From assembly GCA_013399855.1 (NCBI GenBank), contig VXAY01001005.1, forward strand, positions 1 to 64,000: a DNA stretch of 64,000 nucleotides. The letters are read 5' to 3'. Position 1 is the stretch's first letter; every line of letters starts with the position of its first letter. Under the pieces are notes generated by a model that made no database searches, was not told where the DNA came from, and worked only from the letters and a program-made list of their open reading frames with translations. The translations under genes were made by a program, and so were the position numbers. The stretch comes from Oxyruncus cristatus. Its lineage: Eukaryota; Chordata; Aves; Passeriformes; Cotingidae. Shown here in pieces: positions 11,304-23,520 of the stretch.

Positions 11304-14300
11304 GATACTAACCCCCATAAATACTGGAGAAGGAAGCATTCTCCAGTGTAAGAAATCAGTATTATTATTACATTGCTGTAATAATTTGAGGGATATGTCT
11401 CCAGGGAGAGCACATAAGAGGACACAGTATTTAATTGCACCTTCTGCGTGAAACAATTCTAAAGCACTTCCTAATTATTCTGAGTGACAGTACCAAACTG
11501 CAGCCAGTTCAGACTTACTGCTTTACACAGTATTTTCAAGTGAAAGTGAAAGAGCATCTATTAAATTAGGAAAAAATAATTTTGGAATCAGGTGCTAAAG
11601 AATGGCACAAGTTAGTTCAGGGTCTTCCTTTTCAGGAAGGTACAAGGAAGTTTTTATTTCTGGTGACATGACCATGCAAAGCACACAGTTTTCATCTAGG
11701 AAAGCACGTGAGTGCTAGTCCTAGTATGTAGTCCCTTTAGTATCAGGGTTTGCGTGGGAGACCTGTGGTTTTTCGGTAGGTGGTGTACTACCCTGTTCTA
11801 GCAGAGAACAAGGAGAAATGTGCTGTGGAAGGTGCCATCTGTCAAACGTGTAGAATGAAATCAGGGGTATTATTAAGCATGTGCTTGTATTTCTTTACAG
11901 GAGCAGCTACAGCATGGTCAGTCTCTTATAGGCTATAAAGTGATCAGGACCAGAAACTTTCACTTAATCTGAAAAACTAGCAAATCAGCTATTAATATTT
12001 AGGGTTTTTACAGGCTGCATAAAACAAACCCTTTGAGAATATGTCTAGAAATAAAAATTACAAGTCTAACTACACTGATCAGACTAAATAAGTTTTGACA
12101 TCTTTTTTAATATATGCTGATTTAAAGAGATGTAATAATTGAAATCCACCATCACCACATATTTGTGGTTGTGACAGAAACGTGTTTTTGTAAATAGCAG
12201 TCTACCCAGTTACTTTATCTCTACCTAAAGGTGACTGGCTCTATTGCTAGGGGCATTAGGCATAATGTTTTAAAAGCTTTAAGGTTGTAGTAAGGCATTT
12301 GCTAAAAGTCTTTTAAAAGGCAAGATGTTTAAGTCATAGGCTCGTGTTTTGCTACATGCAGATGTGTAGGTCTATATGCTCAAATATTATCATTAATTTT
12401 AAACATTTTTCTCATCCATGCCAGGACTGGGATTCTAATTGCAATTTTTGTTTGGCTCTCTCAACTTATGAAATTAACTGCTTGCATCTCACCTGTTAAG
12501 ACAAAACTGCCTCTACCTTTTGATCTCAGAAAAAACGTAAAATAAAAAAAGTCATGAAAAATTATTTTAACTTAGCTTACATAGTCTAAAATTCCAGTAA
12601 TAATGTAATTTAAAATTATTTAACCGATGTCCCTCAATAAATATTCCAAAATATATTGAGATGTAAGAAATGTAATATAGGTGATACTAATTATATAAGA
12701 AAGAGCTACATCATTTTTAATAACATGTTATCATGCTTTTATTTGAAAAAGGCAACACAAAAGAGTAAAAATCCAATCTAACATTGGCACCTTTTGCACA
12801 TTTTCGGTAAGAATTGATGACTGAGAGTGGTTACATTTTTTGAAGTTAGTAGGACACACAAGTTTGCATGGCATTTCTGACTGTTTAATTCTACATTTCT
12901 TCAAAGCCTAAACAATAAACTGGTTTTGAGCTATATTGTTTTACTTTATATGGTTTGTTATTAACCCCAGGGGATAATTAGTTTTAAAAGATTACAAATT
13001 TACATAATGAAGACTTGTTCCAACTCTGAGAGACATTGTCCATAGGAAAAAAGGTGGTGCTTTTTTTTGTCCTTTACTGTTTTTTGAGATACATACTTTA
13101 GTAAAAATACAGTAACAATTCAAAGGTTCAAATTTGGTTTTCCTTGAAATTTACTGTAAAATGCTGTTGATATCTTTGGTAACAAGATCAGGTCCTTTGT
13201 AGGCAATTTTCTGGTTAAATTCATGCTGATCTGCAAGCCTGCATTGCTTATCTATAATAGTATTAAAATGTTTGCAATAAAATTTGAGTTGTTTGTAATA
13301 TTTTGCAGTCATTTCACTAGATTTTGCTTGGTGGAATTATTTTTTTTTTCAGTCATTATCTTGTTTGATATCTTGTCTATTGTGTTTCTGCTTGGGATGC
13401 AGCTGAGGTTTCTTGGCTTTTTTTGCTACTGTTATTAACTCTGTTCATACTAGCAGCCTTGTATTTGATTCAGCACTTTGAAGGAAGCAGTCAGCTTTTG
13501 TCAGAAATCATCTTGGGGCAAGGTGTGGATCATAACAGATTCTGGTAACGAAGAATACTCAGGACTGGTGTTCTTAGTCAAGACCAATTAACGGTTGAAG
13601 ACAGCAGAAATCCAGGACAATACTTAAGTTTGCCTTTTATAGGCAAAGAAACTTTGTGCATACTCAGAAGTGTATGTTGTTTCTTGCCTAGCAGTGAGTA
13701 TGTTTGTAGCTCTCCTACCTGCCAAAGGTCCAGTCATCTTGTTTCTCTCACGAGACAATTTAAAAAAAAATTCCCAAACAATAGTTGCACACAGAGTAGC
13801 TGCTGTGAAGCACAATGGATTCTTTCACAGCTGTGTACCTGCCTGCAGAAGCTCAGATCCAAGTTAAGCTTTTGCCAGCATTCTACATATACACCTCACA
13901 TTTTTATCACGTCAACAACAGCATTACCACAGTTACTGATACTGAGATGGAAAAGAATGAAGAACCGAAGTTTGTTTTGTCATTTTTTAGAGAAAAGTAT
14001 TGCTGATAACATGAACCTCTGGGAGTAAGAACAGCTGTTGTAGCTATCATGTAACAAGTAACTGTCTTGATGATGTGTAGTGTTGCGTCTGTGGATGTGT
14101 TTTCAACTTTTTTTGTCCTTGGCACTCCTGACAACATCATAACTATGAGTTGCATAGTCTCCTCTGGGGAATTCCAGGTTTGTACTAGAGGAGTCACAGA
14201 CAGACAGAAAAGAAAGGCAGGACATCAAGAGAAACTGCTGGTGGTTAGCCCCACACCCAGGCACATGCTGAGAGGAAGGAGGTAAGATAAGCTGTGGTTT

Positions 14301-14399
14301 GCTGTGGATGTGGACCAAGACACCAAACTCTCTTTAGAGATGCCCTTTATTTAGCAAAAAGTGCTAAGATAAACAATGATAGTGATATGAATTTAAAAC
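11304..14399. other. Non-coding DNA, nothing recognised
   Basis: AT-rich sequence without a named repeat or a convincing exon. Several overlapping frames at 13624-14318 on both strands (up to 132 codons) lack any domain. Confidence 0.5.
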
Positions 14400-15010
14400 T
14401 GGCTGAACGGTCAAGCTCAGAGTCCTTTGATTAGTGGCTCAAAGTCTACCTGGAGACAGTGGTGTATCTGAGAGATCAAAACCCTGTCCTATCTAGTTAA
14501 TCATCTTCACCTGGATTTTGGGGCCAAGTTGTGGAAGTCAAAACTGGAAGGACTGGCTAATACACCAGAGGGTTGTGCTGTTGTCCAGTGGAACCTTGAG
14601 TGGCTGGACAAATGGACTAAAAAGATCCTCATGCTGTTCAACAAGGAGAAGTGCAAAGTCTTGCACCTGGGAACAGCCCCATGCAGTCACCCAGCTTGAA
14701 GGCAACTCTACAGAAAAGAACCTGAACTTCCTATTAGACTTGAAATTGAATATGGGCCAGTAATCCACCCTTATGTCCACACAACCAGTGGTGTCCTGTG
14801 CAGCATGAGGGATAGCTGCATTCATTAGAGTGTGCATTAGAGCGTGGCCAGCAAGTAACAGGAGGTGATCCTGCCACTCTGCTCAGCACTGAGGAGGCCA
14901 CACCTGGAGTGCTGTGTCTGGTTCTGGGCTGCCCTGTACAAGAGAGATACAGACCTACTAATGAGAATCCTGCGAAGGACCACTAAAGATGATTAAGGGA
15001 ATGAAAAAAA
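14400..15010 (+). mobile_element. CR1: CR1 LINE fragment, truncated at both ends
   Basis: Recognisable CR1 reverse-transcriptase-region sequence on the + strand. It starts with the GGCTCAAAGTC...TGGAG segment (about 14430-14460), skips part of the catalytic block, and continues through the AACAAGGAGAAGTGCAAAGT segment and the CTCAGCACTG...GAGGCCACACCTGGAGTGCT segment near 14883-14912. It breaks off near 15000 at GATGATTAAGGGAATG, before the usual 3' UTR, and is followed by an A-rich run. Frameshifts throughout make it an old inactive copy. Confidence 0.9.
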
Positions 15011-18000
15011 AAAATATATAAGTAATTCTCTGAAACCATCACACAAGAACTGCCAGGTTGGGGACTAGAATAAGTGGATCCTTCAATAATGGGGAAAATA
15101 ACAGAAATGTCTGAGTAATGTTTTCCCTTAACAACAAAAGGCAGTACAATGCTGGAAGAATTTGGCCGACATTTATGTCCATTTTTTTTCTATACATATC
15201 TGTAATTCTCTAGCTGGAACAATTAGTTGTAATTTTCTTTTCTCTCACTGTTACCTTGAGTTGATACAACCAATCTCTCTTTGGGAACCAGTTCCAACTT
15301 TAAGGGGTTATCCTTCTTCCTACTTACTGAAATTTGTCGTTGTTGCAGTTCTTTGATAGTAAAGTTCAGAAGAGTCCAAAGGCAAGAATCACAGGAAGTC
15401 TAGTTGTATTATTCCAGTTTGAGTCACCTTACTGTCAGAAAAATATATGTAGAATTTATTATCTAAACTTTCCATTATTATTTAAATTTTAAAGTCTAAA
15501 TCTGAATTTTTACAGGTAAGGGTTTGAATTCAAATTTCAAACAGCACCTCCTAATTTTGGCTGCCTCAGTTTGTCATTCCCAACATGAGATCTTCCTTTT
15601 AAAGTGACCTCATGCAGAAATGATGAGTTCTTCAGAATTTCGAATGTTGGGATCCAAAGACTTAAATGTATCTATTTATGATGAACTTCAGCAGTGATCT
15701 AGATCCCAGCAGAATCAATGAAAGACATCACTGTAAAGTCTAGTTTTTCATACATATCTGCAACTGGATTTTTGTCTTACAAACATTTTCTATTACTGTA
15801 CAACATATTCTGATGGAATTTCTGGAATTTACAAAATTTCATGGGAAATAGGCAAGTTCAAATGTTATATTTATATTTACTTACCTTTGATTACCTTATG
15901 ACTGAAAATAAACTCAGAATCTTAAATACCTTAGGAATTATTTGTTGCTGTGATATAATCCTGGAAAATAAAGACTGTCAAAATTAACTTAATAATTTTA
16001 CTTAGTTAAAAATAAGTTAAAAATAATAATAATCTATTTCATTTTGCACCAAACATTTTCTTCAATTGAAATATTTCTACATTTGTATTAAGGCATTAAA
16101 ATGTAATCCTATTTGAAAGTACTTCCTCCTGTGATACTGTGGAAGTTTAACCATAAAATGTTATCTATAATTTAGGACATTTCAGTTTTGACTCGATATT
16201 TTAACAGATTTTTTATTTTTAAAAAAAGTTCCTAAAAGAAGACAGAAGGTATGTGTAATCCCATATTATGATTTCACAAAAATTATTTTATTACAAACAA
16301 ATCCTACAGGAAAAACTTAATCCTTGATAACAATGCCGAAGATGTACTGAATAAGCTGACAAATTTGATCAGAGGAATGCTTCTGGACAAGTCAGCAGAT
16401 TGACACTTAAAAAAATGCTCAGTTCTAAAGGAAAGGCTCTAATTAGGACAGTTATATAGGAGATCAGATGGCTTTTCTTGCCCTTTGAGTGCTGTGGAAG
16501 GCACGCTTTGCATATACAGTCTCCCCTGGCATTTTGGGGTCCACTTTTTTCCTCTATTGCACTGGTGTCCTGTACAAGTCCTTGGGAGTTATACAGGGCA
16601 TCTGATGGCAGACATTGTTTTTTCCTTTTCTGCTTCATTAAAAGAGTCCCAAATATTCCATTTTCTGAAGATATTTTGCTTCACTGCTGGATTCTACCCA
16701 AAGAAGGCAAGGTGATATGCTGTTATTTTTCATTGCTTTTTGCCCTTTGGGGCTGCTCTTCCATTTCAATCAGTTGTTTTGCTAAGGCATGACATACCCC
16801 CATTCTGAAATGCTGAATTTACATCCAGGTAAGAATCTGTGACCTAATTTATTCTACAGACTTTAATGAAAATTGTGGCATATATAAACAAGAGGAAAAT
16901 ACATACCCATGACAAAGAAGGGAACAAAACACTTTGTTGTACTATGTATAAACAAAATCTCAACATCTTTTAAAGGAATTTCTGGGTCCCTGTATAAACA
17001 ATGTTAGGAGCCAGAATATGGCTGGTTCTTGCAAGAAAGCAACTATGAAGGTGTAAAGTAGCAGATAAGCAAAGGACAGCAAAGCAGCTGCTTCCAGGGA
17101 GGTACTGGGTAGCAGTAGTGGGTAGCAGTGGCAGGTACTGGATGGACGCCTTTCAGCCTGGCTTAGTAAAAGCAAGACAAGTGTTAACAGCACAAGGCTG
17201 TTTTACTGAGCGCTGCCTAGAAAGCAGCTGACTGTTCACTCAGCTCTGCTCAAGACTGGCAGGAAATGGAACAGGAACAGAAAAGTGGTTTATGGACCTG
17301 TTTGTTCATGATCTCTGTGAAGATGAAAGCCCTCAAAGTCCTGGCTCATTCTGCCCTGACCTGATCTTCTAAGGGCTCTTCACACGTTGATCCTTGGTTA
17401 GGGAAACATGCTGCTTCATTCAGAATTGTTCATGATATTTGGAAATGTTACTACTGAAGGAAGTCCCACAGGATTGTTTGAAATTTAAAATATATCTGTA
17501 AGCACTTTCTTTAATACAGCAGCAGTCAGAGTCCTGTGTACATTTATCTAAGTAGTTTTTGAGTTTAAAAAATATTCTAGATCTTGATACTTCTCTGGTG
17601 CTCAACAACAATGCTGCCTTCCCTCAGCCACATTTTTAGTCCATTCTACTTTACAGAATTTGGAAAGACTTCATCGTCTTCATGCTCTTGACATCTCAAG
17701 ACTAATTTACAAGTAAAATAAAATTGTTCCCATTATTTCTAGATTGATGTTATACAAGTGATACATATCATCATGCTACTGTATTAGTGATGGCTTATTT
17801 AAATTTGCACTTTGGTTTTAGGATTAGAAAACTCCAGTAATTATGTCCTGACTTTTCAGTAGATACCATTTTAACTTAGTAATAATCTATTTTATTTTCC
17901 ATCCATCATCTTTAACATTCAGTTGAAGTATTTCTATATTTCCGTTAAAGCATTAAAGTGTAATCAGGCAATCACTTGAAAATACTCCATATGTAATCTT

Positions 18001-18444
18001 TTATCCTCAAACAAGACGACGAAGCAGAGAACATAAATGCCACCAATAAAAGAATCGTGGTAAGTAATTTGATACTGATGCAAGCATTAAAAATTAATTA
18101 TTTTAAATCCTTTTCACTCTGTCATTTAAAAAATTTGTATTAAAATGCTAATCACGTAATTTACTCCTCTATGTCTGAGCTGGAGAATGAAATTCAGATT
18201 GAGCAGATGGAAAATCTCATGTAGACTTACTGTATTATCTGCATAAAATAAAGGATATTAGATATTGACGTAAAAATCCAGCTGACCATCCTGATCAATT
18301 AAAATTGAAAAGTAATACTTTAAAAGTTCTATGTAATACCGATCTACCTTAAAAAAATCCCTGGTTTGGGGATATTAACTCTTCATATAATCAGATTGCT
18401 ACCCAAGAAATATTGTTTAAACTTACTATTGAAGTGTGAAAAAC
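15011..18444. other. Non-coding DNA, nothing recognised
   Basis: AT-rich sequence. 17090-17160 is locally richer in short GGTA/GCAG-type repeats. Open frames at 16369-16792 and 16960-17193 have no domain signature. No LTR or CR1 is seen. Confidence 0.5.
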
Positions 18445-18532
18445 CTGTCCTTAATCCATGCAGTATCATCCCGTTGTGGAGATACATGATTCCAGAATCC
18501 ATTACCAGTCATAGCATAGTATGTGATAGTGC
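18445..18532 (-). other. Exon-like block, 28 full codons, unknown gene
   Basis: On the - strand a pyrimidine tract ending TTGTCTTTCAG precedes an 88-base block. It is open in only one of the three frames, with two bases completing a split codon at the start and two bases left at the end. The likely donor is AG followed by GTTTTT, which is weak. The peptide is rich in aromatic residues and Trp (contains TYYAMTGNGFWNHVSP). I do not recognise its family. Its entry phase does not fit directly after the 27713-27859 exon of the putative nucleotidase gene, so it is either separated from it by an unseen exon, from another gene, or coincidental. Confidence 0.25.
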
Positions 18533-19949
18533 CTGAAAGACAACACATTTCAGTTAGAAACATACTAGGCAAGAATGTGTAAGAATGCCTTGCAGATGGC
18601 TCTAGATAGCTAATGTATGCATTTCAGCTGTGAGAAGTTAAACTAGTTCTAAAATAATTTGAATTAGAGTTCGAGAGAGGAACATTATACTACTTTTCTT
18701 TTACATCTTATCGAGCAGAGAATGCTTGCAAGAATTTAATGTTACAGTCAATTTATATCCCAATCTGGTCCTATCTAATAGAACTGGACTCCACTTTTTA
18801 CCAGTTTTAAGACTTGTGAATTAAATGAACATAAAAGTTAATAATTAGCTGTATGGTCACAGATTTTTCTAATGCATATGCTGCAATTTTACATGAACTG
18901 CAATTGCTAGACCTACAAAATTGTCTGATAGTTTTCTGTTATACTCATGTAGGAATTAAGACTCATAACCTTATTTTTATTTGTTGTATAGATTATGACT
19001 TAAATTCTGAACTACAAAAATGACATAATGGTATTAAATTACCAAGCTGTACTGCATCTTATCTTTAATTCTGCTTAAGACATGAATATAACATAGCATA
19101 AATCAAGATACCCTTCTCTCTCTTTAACTAATATTTCTGAAGAGTTTTATTTTCAGAGTGATTTACAGGTCAAATTGTCATTATTTTTCATTTCTAAAAA
19201 CAAGTTGTTCAGAACTTCCATTTTTGCTGCAGAGTCTAGTAGCAACAATGTTCAATGTGCAAAGCACTTCGAGCTTCTCAAGTGAGAGGCACTTTTACAA
19301 GCATAAGGTGATATTAAATGCAAGTATTACAGCGTTAATCTTACAGGTTAACACATTTTCTGGCAACAGCAGCTAAATTGTCATATTACCATAATTTAAA
19401 TCAGAGGACAGCCAAACTGTATATGCAAGACTTGTCAAGATATCAACTAAATTCTTTATTGACTTAAAAAAACTAAAAAAGAACTGTTTTAGCATGTAGT
19501 GCTTTACAGGAAGTTTAACATTAAAAGGTTTTCAGGATTGTCTGTGACCCATTGGTTGAAAAGACATTTCTGGAATGGAATGGAAACCAACTAGTCTCCA
19601 CATACTGTTTAGCTGAATACCCTCAGCAGAAAAAGGAGAAAATGGCTAAGCTTTAAATAGTGCAGATAGCAACTTGCTTCAGGCAGCAAAATATAAATCA
19701 CAATGTGATTTAGTAAACATTTTTTCTGTTTTTTTCCTTGCAAGAAAGATGACTTTATTTCACAACTAAGCTTTTAAACAAACACAAGTAAAGCAATACA
19801 ATAGTTACTGCAAAAACCTAAGAGTCAAGAAATATTTCTGTTGTTAGCATCATCAGTGATCAGCAATGTGATTCCTAGCAGTCATGTGACAGAATTTGAT
19901 CCTTGTTGAAGTGCTCTCCACCAGTGGTTCCCTCAGGTGCCAGACCAGG
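18533..19949. other. Non-coding DNA, nothing recognised
   Basis: AT-rich sequence without a recognised repeat or gene. The short open frame at 19158-19376 shows nothing specific. Confidence 0.5.
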
Positions 19950-20285
19950 TGTCTGGAATCCCGGTAGCAGGACAGCAAGAAGCACATGCACCAGGAGTAC
20001 ACAGTAGTAAAGAGGGTTTATTCAAAGTTACCAGGGTTTTTAAGGTCTCTAGTTTGGGGGCTGTGATTGGGTAAGGCTCAGGGAAAAGGGGGTGGCTTAA
20101 AGCACTCAGCTAGCCAATGGGGAAAGGGATGAAGCACATCCAGTAGGAATCCAGGGATCGGGGAAGGACAGGTGAAACAACCAATGGGGTTAAGACAGAG
20201 GTGGGCCTACTCCAGTGGGCAGGACAACATACCTCTGTCCTTGGAGTGCCACGAGGTTTTTCCCAATGTGGGGGAAACACAACAC
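19950..20285 (-). mobile_element. LTR fragment, minus orientation, boundaries approximate
   Basis: On the - strand the block has the order of an LTR. CCAAT-type boxes (seen as ATTGG at 20066-20070 and CCAATGG near 20115 and 20181) come first, then a TTAAAAA TATA-like element near 20031-20045, then AATAAA at 20017-20022, and then a U5-like stretch ending in a CCAGACA at 19950-19956. On the + strand the block begins TGTCTGG and could end ACAACACA at 20285. I found no matching target duplication at these ends, so the true limits may differ and it may be truncated. It lies about 220 bp from the next LTR, which is in the opposite orientation. Confidence 0.55.
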
Positions 20286-20504
20286 AGCTGTATCAGAGAC
20301 CATACAACAAAAACGCAAAATCCTGAGTTTAAGCTGTAAATGACTGTTTTGTGCAGGGCTGCTGCTGGGGTGAGTTTGTCTCTAAAGGTGTTCCTTCTAT
20401 GCATCATAAGACGAGCTTTCTCCCACAGTCATAATTCTTTTGTTCAAAAGTATGTTTGTAAAGACTGTTGAGCTGTCTCTTTGAAAACACTGGAAGCATA
20501 ATTC

Positions 20505-20509
20505 AGCAT
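20505..20509. repeat. Target site duplication AGCAT, left copy
   Basis: AGCAT immediately before the TG end of the large LTR, repeated exactly at 21824-21828. Confidence 0.85.
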
Positions 20510-21823
20510 TGTCATAGTTTAGCCCATCCCCCCAGTATTGGGGTAGAAAATGGTTAACTCCAGGTGAAATTCCAGCTAAGTAGCCAATCAGAGACTTTTG
20601 TGATGTCTCTATGAATGACATATTTAACAAACCGTAAAAGAAAGGTATTGCGCAGAAGAAATTTCAGCCCGGAGAGGAGCAGAGGATGAACAAGAGGAAC
20701 AAGAAATAGCAATGTAGCCTCCAAGGTCAGTGTAGCTGGAGGGGGGAGGAGAGGCCCAGGGGGCGGGCCCCCTCTCCCCCTCCAGCAGGGGAAAAGACTT
20801 AAAAACTAAAACCCCTGCCACATGTGGAAGATTATTTGGAGTGAAGAAACCTTCCTGCAGCTCACAGAGGGCAGAAGAAATTAAGGAGTTAATGGGGCTG
20901 GGCCTGGCCCTTGGAGGGCAGGGATGGCTTGAGGCCAAAACTGAATCACTTGGAAGCTGCATGCAACAAGCTACAGAAGAATTGCAGCCACGGAATGGTG
21001 GAAAAGCCAGTGAACACTCCATTGAGGGACCGAGCCCCCTCACAACCTTGGGACTTTGTCCAAAAGCTGAGCCTTACACTAAGCCCCCTATACTGGGGGC
21101 CTGGTGCAATTTTGGACCAGGTGTGATGGCAGGATGACCCCTTTCACTGCAAATGGGGGAGCGGTGGTGAACTGGAGTAGCCAGCCACGGCCGAGAGCCA
21201 AGATTGGGCGTCTGGCCAAAAGAAGAATTCCAGAGAGCGAGAGAAGAGGCTACTTGGAGCAGCAGAGCATAGCACCAGAGAGCGTTCTTGGATATGGACT
21301 GAGCCAAAAGAAACCCAGAACCCCTGTGACCCAGGGAGGGGTGGTGACTCTTAGGAAACCCCCCAAAACTCCTCATGGAAGGAACCTCCATGGAGCCCTA
21401 TACTCCGTGATGACAACATGGTGATACGAGTGTTCCCTCAAAACCCATGGTAAACCCTCAGTAGCCGCAGACAAGCTGCTAGAAGTGGGAGGCAGACTCC
21501 CCTGCACTCTGATAGAGAGAGATATTTTTGAGCTGCAGTGATTTGGAACTGTTACCTTAAAGACTTCTTCTTTCTCTAGACTGTTTTTAAAGAAAAGAAG
21601 GAGGGGTGGTATTTGTAAATATGTAAGTTTGTTATTATAAGAAAACTAGTCAGAGTTGTTGTGTATGTAAGTATTCCCTTAGTTCTTATTGTGTAGCAAT
21701 AAATTTTAATATTAATCCCCATGTCAAGAGAACTGTTTTGTCTCTGCGAACTCTTCTTACCTATTAGCAAAATTTATGGGTTGGTAAAAACCGTGCAAGA
21801 ATCACAGGGCTAAACCTTTGACA
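20510..21823 (+). mobile_element. Solo LTR, ERVL-like, 1314 bp
   Basis: The element starts TGTCATAGTTTAGCCC and ends GGGCTAAACCTTTGACA, giving long imperfect terminal inverted repeats and TG...CA ends. It is flanked by identical 5-bp repeats AGCAT, the size typical of ERVL (class III) integrations. A TATA-like TTAAAAACTAAAA lies near 20800-20815 and a poly(A) signal AATAAA at 21698-21703, so it reads on the + strand. The middle (about 20730-21420) is much more GC-rich than the surroundings, with an AG-rich stretch. The end sequence resembles the avian ERVL LTR style beginning TGTCATGGTTTA; that is recalled knowledge, not a search result. No internal retroviral genes are present. The 98-139-codon frames inside it are incidental. 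Confidence 0.85.
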
Positions 21824-21828
21824 AGCAT
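21824..21828. repeat. Target site duplication AGCAT, right copy
   Basis: AGCAT directly after the CA end of the LTR, matching 20505-20509. Confidence 0.85.
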
Positions 21829-22730
21829 TATATTAGAAAAACTTTGCAACTGTAACATATGACAAATACAAAATAGTATTTTTAAATGTATTGAAATTAC
21901 TCGCTTTTTAGACATTAATAATGGGTATTTTTCAAAAGCCAGGTAACATTATTTCAAACATAATGAATGGTATTATATTTTTAAAAATCTTCAAAATGCA
22001 ACAACTGTGATGAATTTATGTTTCCTCCTGAAAGATAAAGCAGTTAAGTCAAACCACTGCACATTAACCAAGTCACAGTGCAAGGATAAAATCAAGGACC
22101 TGAAGGAGAAAATGCCAAGTCCTAGAAAAGAGAGTCTTCCAAACAGATAAGGATGATGACCTGATTCATCAGTGAACACTGTCCACTAGCCCCTTGTTTT
22201 TAACCTGCTGTTACAGAAAAATCCAGTATCTCAACAGTCCATCTTCTGTACTGCCGCAACAGCCATACTGCACTTGAAATTGCTGTGTTTTTCACCCCAT
22301 TTGGTGCAGGAATCCTCAGATGGACTAGAGCCAGTTGGCTGTGTGCAGTACCACTTGGCATTAGGAAATCATACAGATGGCAGGCAGCATGGTCAGATGA
22401 CAATGCAAACGGCCCATGCACTGCCAGAACAGGCTCTAGGTGGCTGCCTAAATAAAGTGGATATGGAGTGTCTGCATCTTTCCAAATATTTCTCATTTAT
22501 TCCAAGGAAAGAACTGTAAAAGCGAATTAATTAGGTCTGTTCTTTTCAAAGATCCTGGGCACCTAAATGCTTCTAGAATAGTGGTATCTGTGATGAATAA
22601 TGGTGTATGTATTGGTAACAGTAATTTTTTCTGTAGTTTAGTGGCCAGATCACTTTCCAGAAAAGGGTTTAAACATATCCTCCTACAATCAAAACTTCCT
22701 TTGTCCACAGCAAATGCTCTAAGCACTAGA
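21829..22730. other. Non-coding DNA, nothing recognised
   Basis: Two overlapping minus frames (22200-22496, 22493-22726) and one plus frame (22274-22519) are open but show no recognisable domain or splice structure. Confidence 0.5.
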
Positions 22731-22772
22731 TGAATATATAGTCAGGGGAATGAATATATATAGTCAGGGGAA
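22731..22772. repeat. Short tandem duplication, about 20-22 bp unit, two copies
   Basis: TGAATATATAGTCAGGGGAA at 22731-22750 is followed directly by a copy with two extra bases in the TA run (22751-22772). Confidence 0.9.
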
Positions 22773-22777
22773 AGAAA

Positions 22778-22841
22778 AGTTCTCTATTATGGTAAGACTT
22801 GATGATCTTAAGGGTCATTTCCAACCTCAATAATTCTATCT
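22778..22841 (+). mobile_element. CR1: CR1 3'-end remnant
   Basis: This contains only the last part of a CR1 3' UTR: a GACTTGATGATCTTAAGGGTC-like segment, then TTTCCAACCT, then AATTCTAT. It is a very short 5'-truncated insertion with no coding content. Confidence 0.8.
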
Positions 22842-23520
22842 GAATTTAAATACATTATTAAGTGCAGAAGATGGAGTTTCTAAGTTCCAGTTTCACATAC
22901 ATTTAATCTTTAAATTACATGCTTTAGTCAGAGGTATAAGAGAGAAGGGGAAAAGAGGCAAATGCTATTCTTGGATATGCCTTTCACATTCTAGGGGCTG
23001 TTTCCCCAAGTCACTATTGTGAATTCCATTCTCCTGCATCTCATTTTCTTTCTTCTAGATAGAATGAATTCTAGCTAAACCCTATTTTGAATGTCAGTTC
23101 CCATGAAAAACTTGAAGATCTGAGTATGATAGCTTAAGCTGTTTTTAATCATGATCATTTATGAATCCAGCTCCTAGAAAACAACTTTTGGTGTGCTTCT
23201 TAGAAAAAACTTTTCAATGTTCAAAAAGCAGCAAATGAGATTACTTTCACCACATTCTGTGAGGTCCTTCAAAAATTAAACAAATTCAGCTAATATCACT
23301 GTCTATTTAAAACCTCTTAATATTTAATTATTGCAATAGTATTCATAGATATGCTTACTAAGCCTTTTTATATGTTGTTGTACATAGGAACAAGGTATAA
23401 TTATAGTACTAATCTTATCAAAACTGGAGTATATCAAATAATACATCTGATTAAAACCCTGGAGATACTTCTCTTTTCAGTTGTCATATGGAAAAATATT
23501 GGTGACATAAATGGATTGAG
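22842..23520. other. Non-coding DNA, nothing recognised
   Basis: AT-rich sequence between two CR1 pieces with no feature identified. Confidence 0.5.

Noticed and set aside
20624..21424. Frames of 98-139 codons on both strands
   Set aside because: All fall inside the GC-rich ERVL-like LTR, where stop codons are rare. No retroviral protein is encoded.
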